Positions 8,052-16,722 of a DNA stretch of 48,107 nt are shown here, piece by piece. Under the pieces are notes generated by a model. It ran no database searches and had not been told where the DNA came from. It worked only from the letters and a program-made list of their open reading frames with translations. The stretch covers positions 1 to 48,107 of the forward strand of contig NZ_FOXF01000015.1 in NCBI RefSeq assembly GCF_900115655.1. Reading direction: 5' to 3'. Source of the DNA: Ruminobacter amylophilus (GTDB lineage: Bacteria > Pseudomonadota > Gammaproteobacteria > Enterobacterales > Succinivibrionaceae). The translations under genes and the position numbers were made by a program. Every line of letters starts with the position of its first letter. Position 1 is the first letter of the stretch.

Positions 8052-9125
8052 ATGTACATTCCTGATTTAACCAATCTCAGTTTACCAGAAATTCCTCAGC
8101 CTTTAAGCAGCAGGGAAATCGAAGAATATACCGACAGAATTGCAGCCAGGCTTAAGGAAAAGGATGCGGTGGTAATAGCTCACTACTATACCGGTAACGA
8201 GATTCAGCAGCTTGCCGAAAAGACCGGCGGTTTTATCGGTGACTCGCTGGAAATGGCTAAATGGGGACGTAACAACCCTGCAAGAACCATTATCGTGGCA
8301 GGTGTGCGTTTCATGGGTGAAACCGCCAAGATTCTGTCACCTGAAAAGACCATCCTCATGCCTGAGTTAAAGGCTGAATGTTCACTTGATCTGGGCTGTC
8401 CGGCAGATGAATTCGGAAAGTTCTGCGACGAGCATCCTGATCACTGCGTGGTTGTTTATGCCAATACCTCCGCTGCCGTAAAAGCCAGAGCCGACTATGT
8501 CGTTACCAGCTCCATTGCCCTGGAAATGATTGAATATCTTAAACTCTGCGACAAGAAGATTATCTGGGCTCCGGATCGTCATCTGGGTTCATACATCTGC
8601 AATCAGACCGGTGCTGAAATGCTGAGATGGCAGGCACACTGCATAGTGCATGATGATTTCAAGGCTGCCGCACTGAAGGCTCTCATGGCTGAACATCCTG
8701 ATGCCAGGGTTCTGGTTCATCCTGAATCTCCCGCCGACGTTACCGCACTGGCGGACTTTGCTGGTTCAACCTCTCAGATCCTTAACAAGGTTAAGGAAAT
8801 GGATGCGAAGGAATTCATCATTGCCACCGATATCGGTATTTTCTACAAGATTTCACAGGCTTGTCCTGACAAGGTGCTTATCCCTGCTCCTAACGGCGGT
8901 GCCGGCGCCACCTGTCAGAGCTGTGCCCACTGTCCATGGATGAGACAGAATACTCTTCCTCTCATTGAAAAGCTTCTGGACAATCCTGAAGGACATGAAA
9001 TTCATGTCGATGAGGATATCAGACAGAAGGCACTGATTTCCCTTAACAGACTGCTGGACTTCTCTGCACGACTCAAGGAGGCGGGAAGCGTTCAGGCTTT
9101 ATACGAATCAGGCGTACGCATCTGA
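8052..9125 (+). CDS. nadA: Quinolinate synthase NadA
   Basis: A 357-residue [4Fe-4S] quinolinate synthase that condenses iminoaspartate with dihydroxyacetone phosphate in de novo NAD synthesis. The start at 8052 is set by AGGAGA seven bases upstream and by alignment with E. coli NadA (about 347 residues); the frame runs further upstream without support. Visible family features are [63 protein letters not shown] and the C-terminal cluster region [12 protein letters not shown]. The three cluster-ligand cysteines expected for the E. coli type fall in the GCP, YICN and CAHC segments. nadB is not adjacent. Confidence 0.95.
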   Translation: MYIPDLTNLSLPEIPQPLSSREIEEYTDRIAARLKEKDAVVIAHYYTGNEIQQLAEKTGGFIGDSLEMAKWGRNNPARTIIVAGVRFMGETAKILSPEKTILMPELKAECSLDLGCPADEFGKFCDEHPDHCVVVYANTSAAVKARADYVVTSSIALEMIEYLKLCDKKIIWAPDRHLGSYICNQTGAEMLRWQAHCIVHDDFKAAALKALMAEHPDARVLVHPESPADVTALADFAGSTSQILNKVKEMDAKEFIIATDIGIFYKISQACPDKVLIPAPNGGAGATCQSCAHCPWMRQNTLPLIEKLLDNPEGHEIHVDEDIRQKALISLNRLLDFSARLKEAGSVQALYESGVRI

Positions 9126-9224
9126 TCAGGTGACTGATTTCAGTCTTCATGCAGTCCTCTGTTTCGCCTCGGCATGACGGCGGTGCGGAGGATTTGCCGT
9201 TTGATGATTATGGAAAAAGGAAGG

Positions 9225-9791
9225 TCAGTCGGATTCCTGAGTGGTATTTAATATCTCGAAATCACTCCGGTTTCTTGGTCCCGGAATAGAGCCGGTACCG
9301 GGCCTTCCGGTGTATTCCTCCAGATTTTTTTCCGGATTGTCTTTGTTTTCGGCGAGCCGGTAGCCTTTTATGTCATTCTGTGCCTCAGTTTCTTCAACGA
9401 CGGACAGATAGGCTCCTCCCACAAACAGTCCCGGCCTGAGAGCCTGATTAACGTAGTGGTTTTTCCCTTCAATGCATTGAATCTCCAGATCATTCTCACT
9501 GAATTCAGATTCGGTTTTCAGAATATGCATTCCGGGTTCAACAAGTCTGTAGAAAAATACTCCGCGTGCTGTTTCTCCTATGAACTGGCCGTCTACGTAC
9601 AGACTTTTTTTAAGTGCAGATCCCATGATGTTTCTGGTGCGGTATATGTATAATCCGGACCAGCCTGACGGCGGCGGATTGAATTCCTTTGCGTAAGTGT
9701 CGGCCTGACGGCCCTGAACGGCTACTTTCGCGCAGCCGGCGCAGAAATTAATCAAAAGCAGACCTGCCAGTAAAATCAGTATTTTTATCAT
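9225..9791 (-). CDS. Lipoprotein with a DUF2846-like domain
   Basis: 188 residues from ATG 9791 (MIKILILLAGLLLINFCAGC). This start gives a proper lipoprotein signal, with the modified Cys in the lipobox-like FCAGC; the -3 position is Cys, not the usual Leu. The central region (GLYIYRTRNIMGSALKKSLYVDGQFIGETARGVFFYRLVEPGMHIL) matches the DUF2846 pattern of small bacterial lipoproteins of unknown function. The C-terminus is charged and low complexity. Monocistronic and convergent with nadA. Confidence 0.7.
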   Translation of the reverse strand: MIKILILLAGLLLINFCAGCAKVAVQGRQADTYAKEFNPPPSGWSGLYIYRTRNIMGSALKKSLYVDGQFIGETARGVFFYRLVEPGMHILKTESEFSENDLEIQCIEGKNHYVNQALRPGLFVGGAYLSVVEETEAQNDIKGYRLAENKDNPEKNLEEYTGRPGTGSIPGPRNRSDFEILNTTQESD

Positions 9792-10095
9792 TGCGGTATC
9801 TCTCTGTATGTATGACATTACACATTTGATATTTCCGGCTGAAAAAGGAAGTATCTTTGAAGCGGTTAAAGATGTGGCGGCATAAACAGCCGTATCTGCA
9901 GCGGACGTGTTGTCAGGTCGATAATTTACAGATACATCTTCAAATTACAAGCGTAACACCGTTCAGGCTGTCAGACCGTATGTTTTTTGGTAATTATGAG
10001 ATACATCAAAATATGTGAATATTCAGATGTTAACTGATGATTCGGCAGGTATCCGAAGCAGATGTCAGGCAACTGTATTATGTACTTAAAGATCA

Positions 10096-10104
10096 TGGTA
10101 TAAT
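10096..10104 (+). promoter_or_regulatory. Extended -10 promoter upstream of cstA-like gene
   Basis: TGGTATAAT has a perfect -10 hexamer (10099-10104) with an extended TG; no good -35 is present. Transcription would begin near 10111, only about a dozen bases before a terminator hairpin. Nothing coding was seen between 9792 and this point. Confidence 0.55.
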
Positions 10105-10122
10105 CTGCAGTCGATGATTATT

Positions 10123-10154
10123 CCCGTCACTTTATGTGGCGGGGTTGTTTTTTT
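10123..10154 (+). terminator. Leader hairpin/terminator ahead of cstA-like gene (possible attenuator)
   Basis: CCCGTCAC (10123-10130) and GTGGCGGG (10136-10143) form an 8-bp stem with one G-U pair and a 5-base loop, followed by GTTG and a T7 run. No gene precedes it on this strand, so it would terminate a leader RNA of about 45 bases from the promoter at 10099. Confidence 0.65.
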
Positions 10155-10250
10155 ATTTTGTTACTGGAGAACTGTCAGATACCTTTTTAATGAACGGTTA
10201 TTTGCATTTAAAGTAGTCAAATCTTAAAAAAATATCTGAGTTTAGCTTTT

Positions 10251-11981
10251 ATGAATGGTTTAATTCTACTGGTTATTGCTCTGCTGTATTTCGCTTTCGG
10301 GTACAGAATCTACGGAAGATTCATAGCCAGACTGTTTAAAGTCGATAACAGTATCGCAACTCCTGCCGTTGTAAACAATGACGGCGTGGATTATGTTCCA
10401 ACTCATCCTGCAGTCCTGTTCGGACATCATTTCGCCTCCATTGCCGGTGCAGGTCCCATAATCGGACCTATCGTGGCATGCCGCTTCGGATGGATTCCGG
10501 CGCTGATGTGGATTTTCATTGGCTGCGTATTCATCGGCGCGGTGCATGATTTCGCGGCACTGTTCCTTTCCGTACGCAATAACGGACGTTCAATAGGTTA
10601 CATTATTGAAAAGATAATGAGTATCTGGGGACGTCAGCTGTTTCTGTTCTTCTGCTGGGCATGTCTCATCCTGGTAGTGGCAGTGTTCGGCATGCTGGTA
10701 GCCAATACCTTTGTGGCAAGTCCTGCCGTGGCCACCGCCTCAATCATCTTCATTGTCATGGCGCCTGTTTTCGGCTTCTGCACCTCACGCGGAATGTCCC
10801 TGAGACTTGCCACCGTCATCTTTGTTCCGCTGGTATTCGCCTCTGTTTATCTGGCATACAGATGTCAGCTGGATTTAACCGTGCTGTTCGGTCTTGACAG
10901 GGAACAGGTTCGAAACGTATGGCTGGCATTTCTCGGTATTTATGCTCTGGTTGCTTCAGTATGTCCGGTACAGTGGCTTCTGCAGCCCAGAGATTACCTC
11001 AGCTCATACCTCCTTTATGCCATGATTATTTTCGGGGTTCTGGGTATCGTGGTTTACAATCCGTCAATCGAACTGACCGGCTTTGTTGATTATTCCGTCA
11101 AGGTAGGTTCCGGAGAAAGCAGTCTGTTCCCTGAGCTGTTCATTCTGATTGCCTGCGGTGCATGTTCCGGCTTCCATTCACTGGTATCTTCCGGTACCAC
11201 CTCAAAGCAGATCCGTGCCGAAAAGGATATTCAGTTAATCGGTTACGGCGGAATGATTGTGGAAGGTGTTCTCGGCGTAATGAGTATAATTGCCGTTATC
11301 TGGCTGTCTGATGCGAACTTTGCTGAAGCCGCAAAGAATCCGGTTACAGCCTTCAGTTCAGGCATAGGTACCTTCGTGGGTGCTTTGGGTCTGCCTGTGG
11401 AAATCTGTACCGTATTCATCAGTCTGTCAATTTCCGCATTCATGCTGACATCACTTGATACCGCAACCAGACTCGGCCGTTTCGTATGGCAGGAACTTTT
11501 CTCTCCTTCATACGTTAAGGAACACAGGGATTCCGACAGGATTGAGTACGTCAGGGCTCCATGTGAATCTCCTGTGACAGACAGAGGTCTCAGAAAGTTG
11601 TTCGGTATGCTTAAGGCTACTTCATCAAATGCTTTTGTGGCTTCACTGCTGGTGCTTGTTCTGGCAGGCTTCATGGTATTTTCCGGAAGTGCCACCGCCA
11701 TCTGGCCGGTATTCGGTGCATCCAACCAGCTGCTGGCTTCACTGACTCTTCTGGCCGTAACCATTTATCTGTTCGCCAAAAAGGCTAATTACATCATCGC
11801 CCTTATTCCTACAGTGCTGATGATTGTAATGAGTATCTGGGGTCTTGTGGAAATCGCCGTGAAGAATATCAGTACCAATACCGTTCTTACGGTTTCTTCA
11901 ATCTTCCTGATTTTCATGGCGGCTCTGCTGGTTATTCTGTCTCTTACCATTGTTTACAGAACCGTTAAGCACAGAATCTGA
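10251..11981 (+). CDS. CstA-family carbon-starvation / peptide or pyruvate transporter
   Basis: 576 residues, with many hydrophobic segments. The N-terminal half carries the CstA signature: FGYRIYGRFIARLF, DGVDYVPTHPAVLFGHHFASIAGAGPIIGP and GAVHDFAALFLSVRNNGRSIG. Later segments ACSGFHSLVSSGTTSKQI and SAFMLTSLDTATRLGRF also fit. Family members in E. coli (CstA, BtsT) are about 700 residues and take up peptides or pyruvate under nutrient limitation. This shorter form lacks the long C-terminal part and resembles the compact group of anaerobes. The substrate cannot be read from sequence. The ribosome binding site is weak. A hairpin-terminator in the leader may control expression. A strong terminator follows. 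Confidence 0.9.
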   Translation: MNGLILLVIALLYFAFGYRIYGRFIARLFKVDNSIATPAVVNNDGVDYVPTHPAVLFGHHFASIAGAGPIIGPIVACRFGWIPALMWIFIGCVFIGAVHDFAALFLSVRNNGRSIGYIIEKIMSIWGRQLFLFFCWACLILVVAVFGMLVANTFVASPAVATASIIFIVMAPVFGFCTSRGMSLRLATVIFVPLVFASVYLAYRCQLDLTVLFGLDREQVRNVWLAFLGIYALVASVCPVQWLLQPRDYLSSYLLYAMIIFGVLGIVVYNPSIELTGFVDYSVKVGSGESSLFPELFILIACGACSGFHSLVSSGTTSKQIRAEKDIQLIGYGGMIVEGVLGVMSIIAVIWLSDANFAEAAKNPVTAFSSGIGTFVGALGLPVEICTVFISLSISAFMLTSLDTATRLGRFVWQELFSPSYVKEHRDSDRIEYVRAPCESPVTDRGLRKLFGMLKATSSNAFVASLLVLVLAGFMVFSGSATAIWPVFGASNQLLASLTLLAVTIYLFAKKANYIIALIPTVLMIVMSIWGLVEIAVKNISTNTVLTVSSIFLIFMAALLVILSLTIVYRTVKHRI

Positions 11982-12068
11982 AGCGGGGGAGTTTCCGTTA
12001 CGGGAAAACATGGAAGACGGTGCGGATGATTTTTTCCCGCTGACTGTTCCATGATTTTCAGTACCTGA

Positions 12069-12102
12069 AAGGATCGGCTCTGAAAGGAGCCGATCCTTTT
12101 TT
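12069..12102 (+). terminator. Strong intrinsic terminator after cstA-like gene
   Basis: GGATCGGCTC (12071-12080) and GAGCCGATCC (12087-12096) form a perfect 10-bp stem with a 6-base loop, followed by a T6 run. Confidence 0.95.
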
Positions 12103-12141
12103 ATGCTTCTGTAAGATAATTTCCGTTTTTATTCCCAGAAA

Positions 12142-12155
12142 GGAAACATGTTTCC
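12142..12155. promoter_or_regulatory. 14-bp perfect palindrome, candidate operator
   Basis: GGAAACATGTTTCC is perfectly self-complementary and lies about 45 bases upstream of a TATAAT box (12198-12203, preceded by GGTT, weak -35). It looks like a binding site for a dimeric regulator of the downstream zinc-ribbon gene. Nothing else is seen between the cstA terminator and that gene. Confidence 0.45.
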
Positions 12156-12334
12156 GGGATCTCTTGATTTTTCTCGCAGATGTCAAATGACGCGGTTTAT
12201 AATTACAGTAGCAGCATATATCATGGTATGTATGTTTGTATTGCCGCCGGCAGGGCCGTCATGATGAGTCACTTAAGAGAGACCGAATGAAGGAAAACGG
12301 CGGATTATGCTTTTGTTTTCCGGAAGAATTCATC

Positions 12335-13477
12335 ATGCTGATAGAAGTAACATGTCCTAAGTGTCAGACAAAGAAAGATAATACCGTTGAGATATTCGGA
12401 GATAAAAATCCCTTGGGGAATCCCGTGGTTACCTGCAGCAAATGCGGTAACGTGTTTGCCGCTGATGGGGTTCGCGAGGCCGTGAACGGCGGGGTAAGGG
12501 AATACGACCGCATCAGACGCAAGACCGGATTAACCATCTGGGGCGTCGGTTTTACACTGGTGTTCATGTTCCTTATGGTCGTGTACATTGTGGTGAGATT
12601 TCACTCCTGTGACTTCAGAATTCTGGTGGCAATAGCGATTGTTGTGCCGGGGGGCGCGTATCTTGCGGGATGCCTCAGAAGGTACAGAAATTACTACGCG
12701 CTTCCCGGAAAAATGATTCTGGCGGAATCCGGCAGAAGAATGCACAACGTGGCGCATCTCAAGATTCTTGATAAATCCGGAGTGTTTATTCCCGAATACT
12801 ACCGGGACATTCTGAACAGATGGAGTTCCTGTCTTTTCAGACAGGGACAGAGACCTGAAAAAGCGGGGGGCCGGGATTCCGCGGAAGCAGAGTCTGCTGA
12901 AAAGGAATCTCAGAACCCTAAAGTCATTGACAGATGTCATGAAGGAGTCTGCTGGTACTGCGGTAATGAAATCAATCCGGACAGAGAAATGCACATAGGA
13001 CCCGCCATCCGTGAATGTCCGCAGTGTCATAAATACAATTATGATGAAAATGCCGTTGAACTGGCGTATAGAACAACCGGGAATCCGAAGGAAAAGTATG
13101 AACAGGTAATGACTGTCTTTAAAAACAGAGTCCGGCCGGTTGATGATACGGTGATGGGACTGGCGTTCATTACCGTACTCGACGCGGCAATGCTAATCCT
13201 GTTTGTGTGGGCGGACATCGGATTTTTCGCCGATGCAATAGGCTGGTTCTTTGCTGTGATGACCGTACCGCTTATCGCTACACTGGTTTACAAGATAAGG
13301 GAATCAAACGAAATGCATGCTGAGTATCCGCGGTTCAATACCTTCAGTAAGCTGATGGAGGCTTCCGAAAACAGACTGAGTAATCCGGAATATGTCAGAC
13401 ATCTTGATGAATTATCCGTGAATAAAGATGATGACATGCTGAATTCTCTTGAAGAGAGACTGAAACAGTACCTTTAG
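12335..13477 (+). CDS. Membrane protein with zinc-ribbon motifs, function unknown
   Basis: 380 residues from ATG 12335 (MLIEVTCPKC), chosen because GGAAGA precedes it and it brings the first zinc ribbon to the N-terminus; the frame is open further upstream. Order: N-terminal ribbon CPKC...CSKC (residues about 7-35), two transmembrane segments (WGVGFTLVFMFLMVVYIVV and ILVAIAIVVPGGAYLAG), a cytoplasmic region of about 120 residues, a second ribbon CWYC...CPQC, two more transmembrane segments (TVMGLAFITVLDAAMLILFV and AIGWFFAVMTVPLIATLVY) and a charged C-terminus. I do not recognise the family. Alone between a terminator and rplY. Confidence 0.7.
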   Translation: MLIEVTCPKCQTKKDNTVEIFGDKNPLGNPVVTCSKCGNVFAADGVREAVNGGVREYDRIRRKTGLTIWGVGFTLVFMFLMVVYIVVRFHSCDFRILVAIAIVVPGGAYLAGCLRRYRNYYALPGKMILAESGRRMHNVAHLKILDKSGVFIPEYYRDILNRWSSCLFRQGQRPEKAGGRDSAEAESAEKESQNPKVIDRCHEGVCWYCGNEINPDREMHIGPAIRECPQCHKYNYDENAVELAYRTTGNPKEKYEQVMTVFKNRVRPVDDTVMGLAFITVLDAAMLILFVWADIGFFADAIGWFFAVMTVPLIATLVYKIRESNEMHAEYPRFNTFSKLMEASENRLSNPEYVRHLDELSVNKDDDMLNSLEERLKQYL

Positions 13478-13531
13478 AAACAGGAAAAAACACCGGAAAA
13501 ACCGACAGAGTGATTTTTACCACAAAAAACC

Positions 13532-13560
13532 TTGATAAATTAATGACCTAATGGTAAACT
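13532..13560 (+). promoter_or_regulatory. Promoter of rplY
   Basis: TTGATA (13532-13537), a 17-base spacer and TAAACT (13555-13560), with an upstream TGG, form a good promoter. Transcription would start near 13567. Confidence 0.7.
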
Positions 13561-13571
13561 TCGCTCGCATA

Positions 13572-13589
13572 AATCGGTTGACCGGTTTT
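13572..13589 (+). terminator. Leader hairpin with T-run ahead of rplY (possible attenuator)
   Basis: AATCGG-TTGA-CCGGTT (one G-U pair) followed by TTTTTT forms a small terminator-like hairpin that begins within about 10 bases of the predicted start of transcription. The stem is short, so efficiency is uncertain. Confidence 0.5.
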
Positions 13590-13658
13590 TTTTATGGATT
13601 GACGACGGTCGCATTGTCAGTCCGATTGTTTAAATTTACTATATAGAGAGAATTCAAA

Positions 13659-13949
13659 ATGGCTTATAAGTTTGATGCCCAGATTCGTAACGACTTCGGG
13701 AAAGGTGCGAGCCGCCGCCTTCGTCGTAACAACCTTCTTCCAGTAATCGTATATGGTGGTGACAAGGAACCAGTTGCTTTATCTTTAGATAACGCAAAGC
13801 TCTTCACTGCTCAGCAGAACAAGTCTTTCTATGAAGACAGCATCGTTTTAGCTGTAGCCGGCGGTGAAGAAATCGCTGTTAAGCCTGTAGCTATTCAGCG
13901 TCACCCAGTAAACGGTACTTTAATTCACATCGATTTTATGCGTGTGTAA
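13659..13949 (+). CDS. rplY: 50S ribosomal protein L25 (short form)
   Basis: 96 residues, the single-domain gammaproteobacterial form that binds 5S rRNA; the longer CTC type is about 200. Characteristic segments are DFGKGASRRLRRNNLLPVIVYGG, which includes the RNA-binding strand, and the C-terminal VKPVAIQRHPVNGTLIHIDFMRV. Codon use is strongly biased, fitting a highly expressed gene. The ribosome binding site is GAGAG before ATG 13659. It has its own promoter, a leader hairpin and a terminator, so it stands alone, as in E. coli. Confidence 0.96.
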   Translation: MAYKFDAQIRNDFGKGASRRLRRNNLLPVIVYGGDKEPVALSLDNAKLFTAQQNKSFYEDSIVLAVAGGEEIAVKPVAIQRHPVNGTLIHIDFMRV

Positions 13950-13976
13950 TTCAGTTTACGACATAATCTGAAAAAC

Positions 13977-14019
13977 AGCGTCCTGAAAGTAAATTATGTT
14001 TATTTCAGGGCGCTTTTTT
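13977..14019 (+). terminator. Intrinsic terminator of rplY
   Basis: AGCGTCCTGAAA (13977-13988) and TTTCAGGGCGCT (14003-14014) form a 12-bp stem with one G-U pair, followed by a T-run. Confidence 0.88.
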
Positions 14020-14088
14020 ATATGATTTGCTTGAGAATTTATTGAACGGAACAGCCTCTCGGCATGTAAACGTTAAGGTTGGGTAATT

Positions 14089-14973
14089 ATGGAAGTTGAA
14101 ATCGGAAAAATGAATGAACTCGCTCTGGTCAGAGTGGATGACAAGGGTGGCTTTTTGGATGCCGGAAAATACGGCGAGGTCTTTCTTCCCCTGTCTCAGC
14201 TTCCTGAAAATCCGACACCTGGGCTGCTGGTTGAGGTGTTCTGTTACATGGATGACGGCAGACTGACCGTCACCGCCCACCGTCCAAGGGTTCTGCTCGG
14301 AGAAGCAGGCAGACTGACTGTGAAGGACGTTACTCCGGGTGCCGCTTATCTTGACTGGGGCATCCGCAAGGATCTGATGATTCCGTTCAGGGAACAGCTC
14401 CGCCGTTTGAAGCCGGGAGATGAATGTCTGGTTTACGTGGCAAAGGACAGGGACGGACGCCTCTTCGGAACCCAGAAGTTTGACCGTTTCGTAAGTGATA
14501 CCCTCCCGAGAGGCTGCAGTCTCAAGTCAGGAGACAGAGTCGATCTTACCGTAATCAGCCATACTCCGCTGGGCTACAAGATGCTGGTCAACAATCTGTT
14601 CTACGGTCTTCTTGCCGAAAAGGACGCTCTGGGTGTGGACCTTGTCAAAGGCAGGAGAATGAAGGGATACATTCATTCCATCCGTCGTGACTACAGGGTT
14701 AATCTCTCTCTTTCCGGAAGCGGAATGACCGGGGTTGCCAGCAGTACAGATTTTCTGCTGCGCGAGCTGGCTCTTGCGGACGGCTTCCTGCCGTTCGGGG
14801 ACTTTTCAAGTCCGGAGGAAATCGAACAGCGTTTCCATATGAGCAAGGGCAAGTTCAAGAAGGTTATCGGCGGTCTCTACAGAATGCACCGCATCGAGCT
14901 TCTTGAAAACGGCATCAGAATCGTTGAAAGAGCCGAAGGTGCCGACGTGGGCGCCGAAGCAGACGAAGAATAA
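14089..14973 (+). CDS. CvfB-family S1-domain RNA-binding protein
   Basis: 294 residues in the CvfB/YitL family: several S1-like OB folds followed by a C-terminal winged helix. Visible pieces are GGFLDAGKYGEVFLPLSQLPENPTPGLLVEVFCYMDDGRL (first S1-like domain), AAYLDWGIRKDLMIPFREQ (second), GYKMLVNNLFYGLLAEKDALGVDLVKGRRMKGYIHSIRRDYRVNLSL (third) and the winged-helix segment FSSPEEIEQRFHMSKGKFKKVIGGLYRMHRIEL. In staphylococci CvfB binds RNA and affects virulence-factor expression; the role in Gram-negatives is less clear. The acidic C-terminus is a short extension. Start supported by GGTTGGG upstream. Confidence 0.88.
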   Translation: MEVEIGKMNELALVRVDDKGGFLDAGKYGEVFLPLSQLPENPTPGLLVEVFCYMDDGRLTVTAHRPRVLLGEAGRLTVKDVTPGAAYLDWGIRKDLMIPFREQLRRLKPGDECLVYVAKDRDGRLFGTQKFDRFVSDTLPRGCSLKSGDRVDLTVISHTPLGYKMLVNNLFYGLLAEKDALGVDLVKGRRMKGYIHSIRRDYRVNLSLSGSGMTGVASSTDFLLRELALADGFLPFGDFSSPEEIEQRFHMSKGKFKKVIGGLYRMHRIELLENGIRIVERAEGADVGAEADEE

Positions 14974-14988
14974 TCACGTGCGTTATTC

Positions 14989-15017
14989 CGGCATGACGGG
15001 GATCTGAAATCATGCCG
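14989..15017. repeat. 8-bp inverted repeat after the CvfB-like gene
   Basis: CGGCATGA (14989-14996) and TCATGCCG (15010-15017) are perfect complements. It is placed like a terminator but has no T-tract. Confidence 0.4.
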
Positions 15018-15121
15018 TAACATGTATGCATCCGTGCCTGAATCTGCAGTTGTTATTCCCGCAGGTTCCGCTGATGCGGATGCCTTTGAGGCCGAGACAT
15101 GATTTCGGCAGGCAGGTTTGT

Positions 15122-16447
15122 ATGATTAAGGAATATCTTAATAAAAGATTCTTTTCATTTCTGACATTAATATTCTGTTCCGGTTCTTCTCTGGCCATGA
15201 CCTTGCCGATAATGAGCCTCTACCTGATGAACGAGGTTCATGCCGACGGCAGTCAGCTCGGTAACTTCTTCATCATCTCCGCCGTAAGCGGAATCATCGT
15301 AACCCAGATAATAGCGAAATTTTCGGATTCAAAGCTGTCCCGCCGCGATCTGATGATATTGGGCTATTCCGCAGGCGCTCTCACGACACTGACCTATATA
15401 TTCTTTCCCGATTACGGCATTATCGTGACCGCGGGCGTGGCTTTTTCAAGCATTTCCATGGTGGCTACGCCGCAGGTGTTTGCACTGGCCCGCGAGTATG
15501 CGCTGCTTAAATACGGTGATGCGCTGATGTTTACCTCATATCTGCGTGCCGTGTTCTCTCTGTCATGGGTCATGACACCTCCGATAGCCTACGTTCTTTT
15601 CGTGGACTACGGCAGTCGGTTCACCTTTATGGTGGCAACCATGATTTTCCTGACCGGAGCGCTGGTGGCGTTCTTCATGATGCCGAAGGCTCTGTTCAAA
15701 TCCGGTTCCGAGCATGATTTTGAAGATACGCCGTCTTCATCCATCGGTGATCTCATGGATACCGAAAATTCGAATGAAACCGGAAGGAACTCTCAGTCTG
15801 AGGCTCATGCGGAAGACGTGAAAGGTGACTCTTCCAGCGGCTTTAAAAATCTGCTGAAGTCGGGCAATGTCATGAGCATTGTCTTTCTGTTTCTGGCATT
15901 CATGCTGCTCTGGTGCTGCAATTCAGCCTATCTTATCAGCATGCCGGTTTTTGTTACCAGGGAGGCTTCCGTTGCCGGAACGCTGATTGACACGAACAGA
16001 CTTCCGGGCGTCATGATGGGACTTGCTGCTCTCCTGGAAATTCCGGTAATGATTTACTGCGGCGGACTTGCCCGTAAAATCGGCCTGAAAACCCTGATTA
16101 TCCTCTGCGGATGCTTCGGCTGTCTGTTCTATGTAAGTCTCTCCTTCGGACCTATAAGCTCCGTCTCTCTTCTTTTCATGCAGATTTTCAATGCCATCTT
16201 CATAGGTATACTCGCCAGCCTCGGCATGGTATACATGCAGGAACTGCTGCCGAAATTCCCCGGACAGGCCACGACGCTCTACAACAACAGCGTTCACACC
16301 GGAGGCATTATTTCCGGATATCTGGTGTCAAGAGCCATGTCGGCCGGGGGAACGGTGCTGGTTTTTGAGACGGGAATTGTTTTTACCGCCATAGCCGTGG
16401 TTCTGCTTTTTGCGGTTTCGGGTGTCGGAATCAGCAGAAAGGACTGA
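15122..16447 (+). CDS. MFS exporter, sugar-efflux (Set) type
   Basis: 441 residues starting MIKEYLNKRFFSFLT at 15122; upstream in-frame codons have no coding character. Roughly twelve hydrophobic segments are arranged as two six-helix bundles. Between them lies a long hydrophilic loop of about 60 residues (FKSGSEHDFEDTPSSS through KGDSSSGFKNL). The segment FGPISSVSLLFMQIFNAIFIGILASLGMVYMQELLPKFPGQATTLYNNSVHTGGIISGYL resembles the second half of SetA/SetB sugar-efflux transporters. Substrate cannot be assigned. The acidic, Ser-rich central loop is longer than usual for the family. Confidence 0.75.
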   Translation: MIKEYLNKRFFSFLTLIFCSGSSLAMTLPIMSLYLMNEVHADGSQLGNFFIISAVSGIIVTQIIAKFSDSKLSRRDLMILGYSAGALTTLTYIFFPDYGIIVTAGVAFSSISMVATPQVFALAREYALLKYGDALMFTSYLRAVFSLSWVMTPPIAYVLFVDYGSRFTFMVATMIFLTGALVAFFMMPKALFKSGSEHDFEDTPSSSIGDLMDTENSNETGRNSQSEAHAEDVKGDSSSGFKNLLKSGNVMSIVFLFLAFMLLWCCNSAYLISMPVFVTREASVAGTLIDTNRLPGVMMGLAALLEIPVMIYCGGLARKIGLKTLIILCGCFGCLFYVSLSFGPISSVSLLFMQIFNAIFIGILASLGMVYMQELLPKFPGQATTLYNNSVHTGGIISGYLVSRAMSAGGTVLVFETGIVFTAIAVVLLFAVSGVGISRKD

Positions 16448-16566
16448 TGTCCCGGATGATGTTCCGAAGCCTGACTGATAATTAATGAAAGGAAGGAATC
16501 TCTGGTTAAAAATCGCTCGTAAAATAGACAATATTTGTCAGAAAGATAAAAAATAATTCATAAATC

Positions 16567-16594
16567 TTGACAAAATACGTTTTATATCTGTAAT
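16567..16594 (+). promoter_or_regulatory. Promoter of sohB
   Basis: TTGACA (16567-16572), a 16-base spacer and TGTAAT (16589-16594). A GACAA/TTGTC inverted repeat lies just upstream (about 16538-16550). Confidence 0.6.
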
Positions 16595-16638
16595 TTACCA
16601 AATATTTTTGAGGCCCCGTACCTTATTATTGTGAAAAA

Positions 16639-16653
16639 ACGCCGTTCCGGCGT
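16639..16653 (-). terminator. Hairpin in the sohB leader; terminator on the minus strand
   Basis: ACGCCG-TTC-CGGCGT is a perfect 6-bp hairpin. Read on the minus strand it is followed by TTTTTT, so it would stop antisense transcription. On the plus strand no T-tract follows, so it would be a structured leader. No minus-strand gene is near. Confidence 0.45.
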
Positions 16654-16722
16654 CTTACCGGTACCCGGGGACTCACATGATGCGGGGAACAAGCCCCGTC
16701 TTGAAAAAGGAATATTCCTGTT

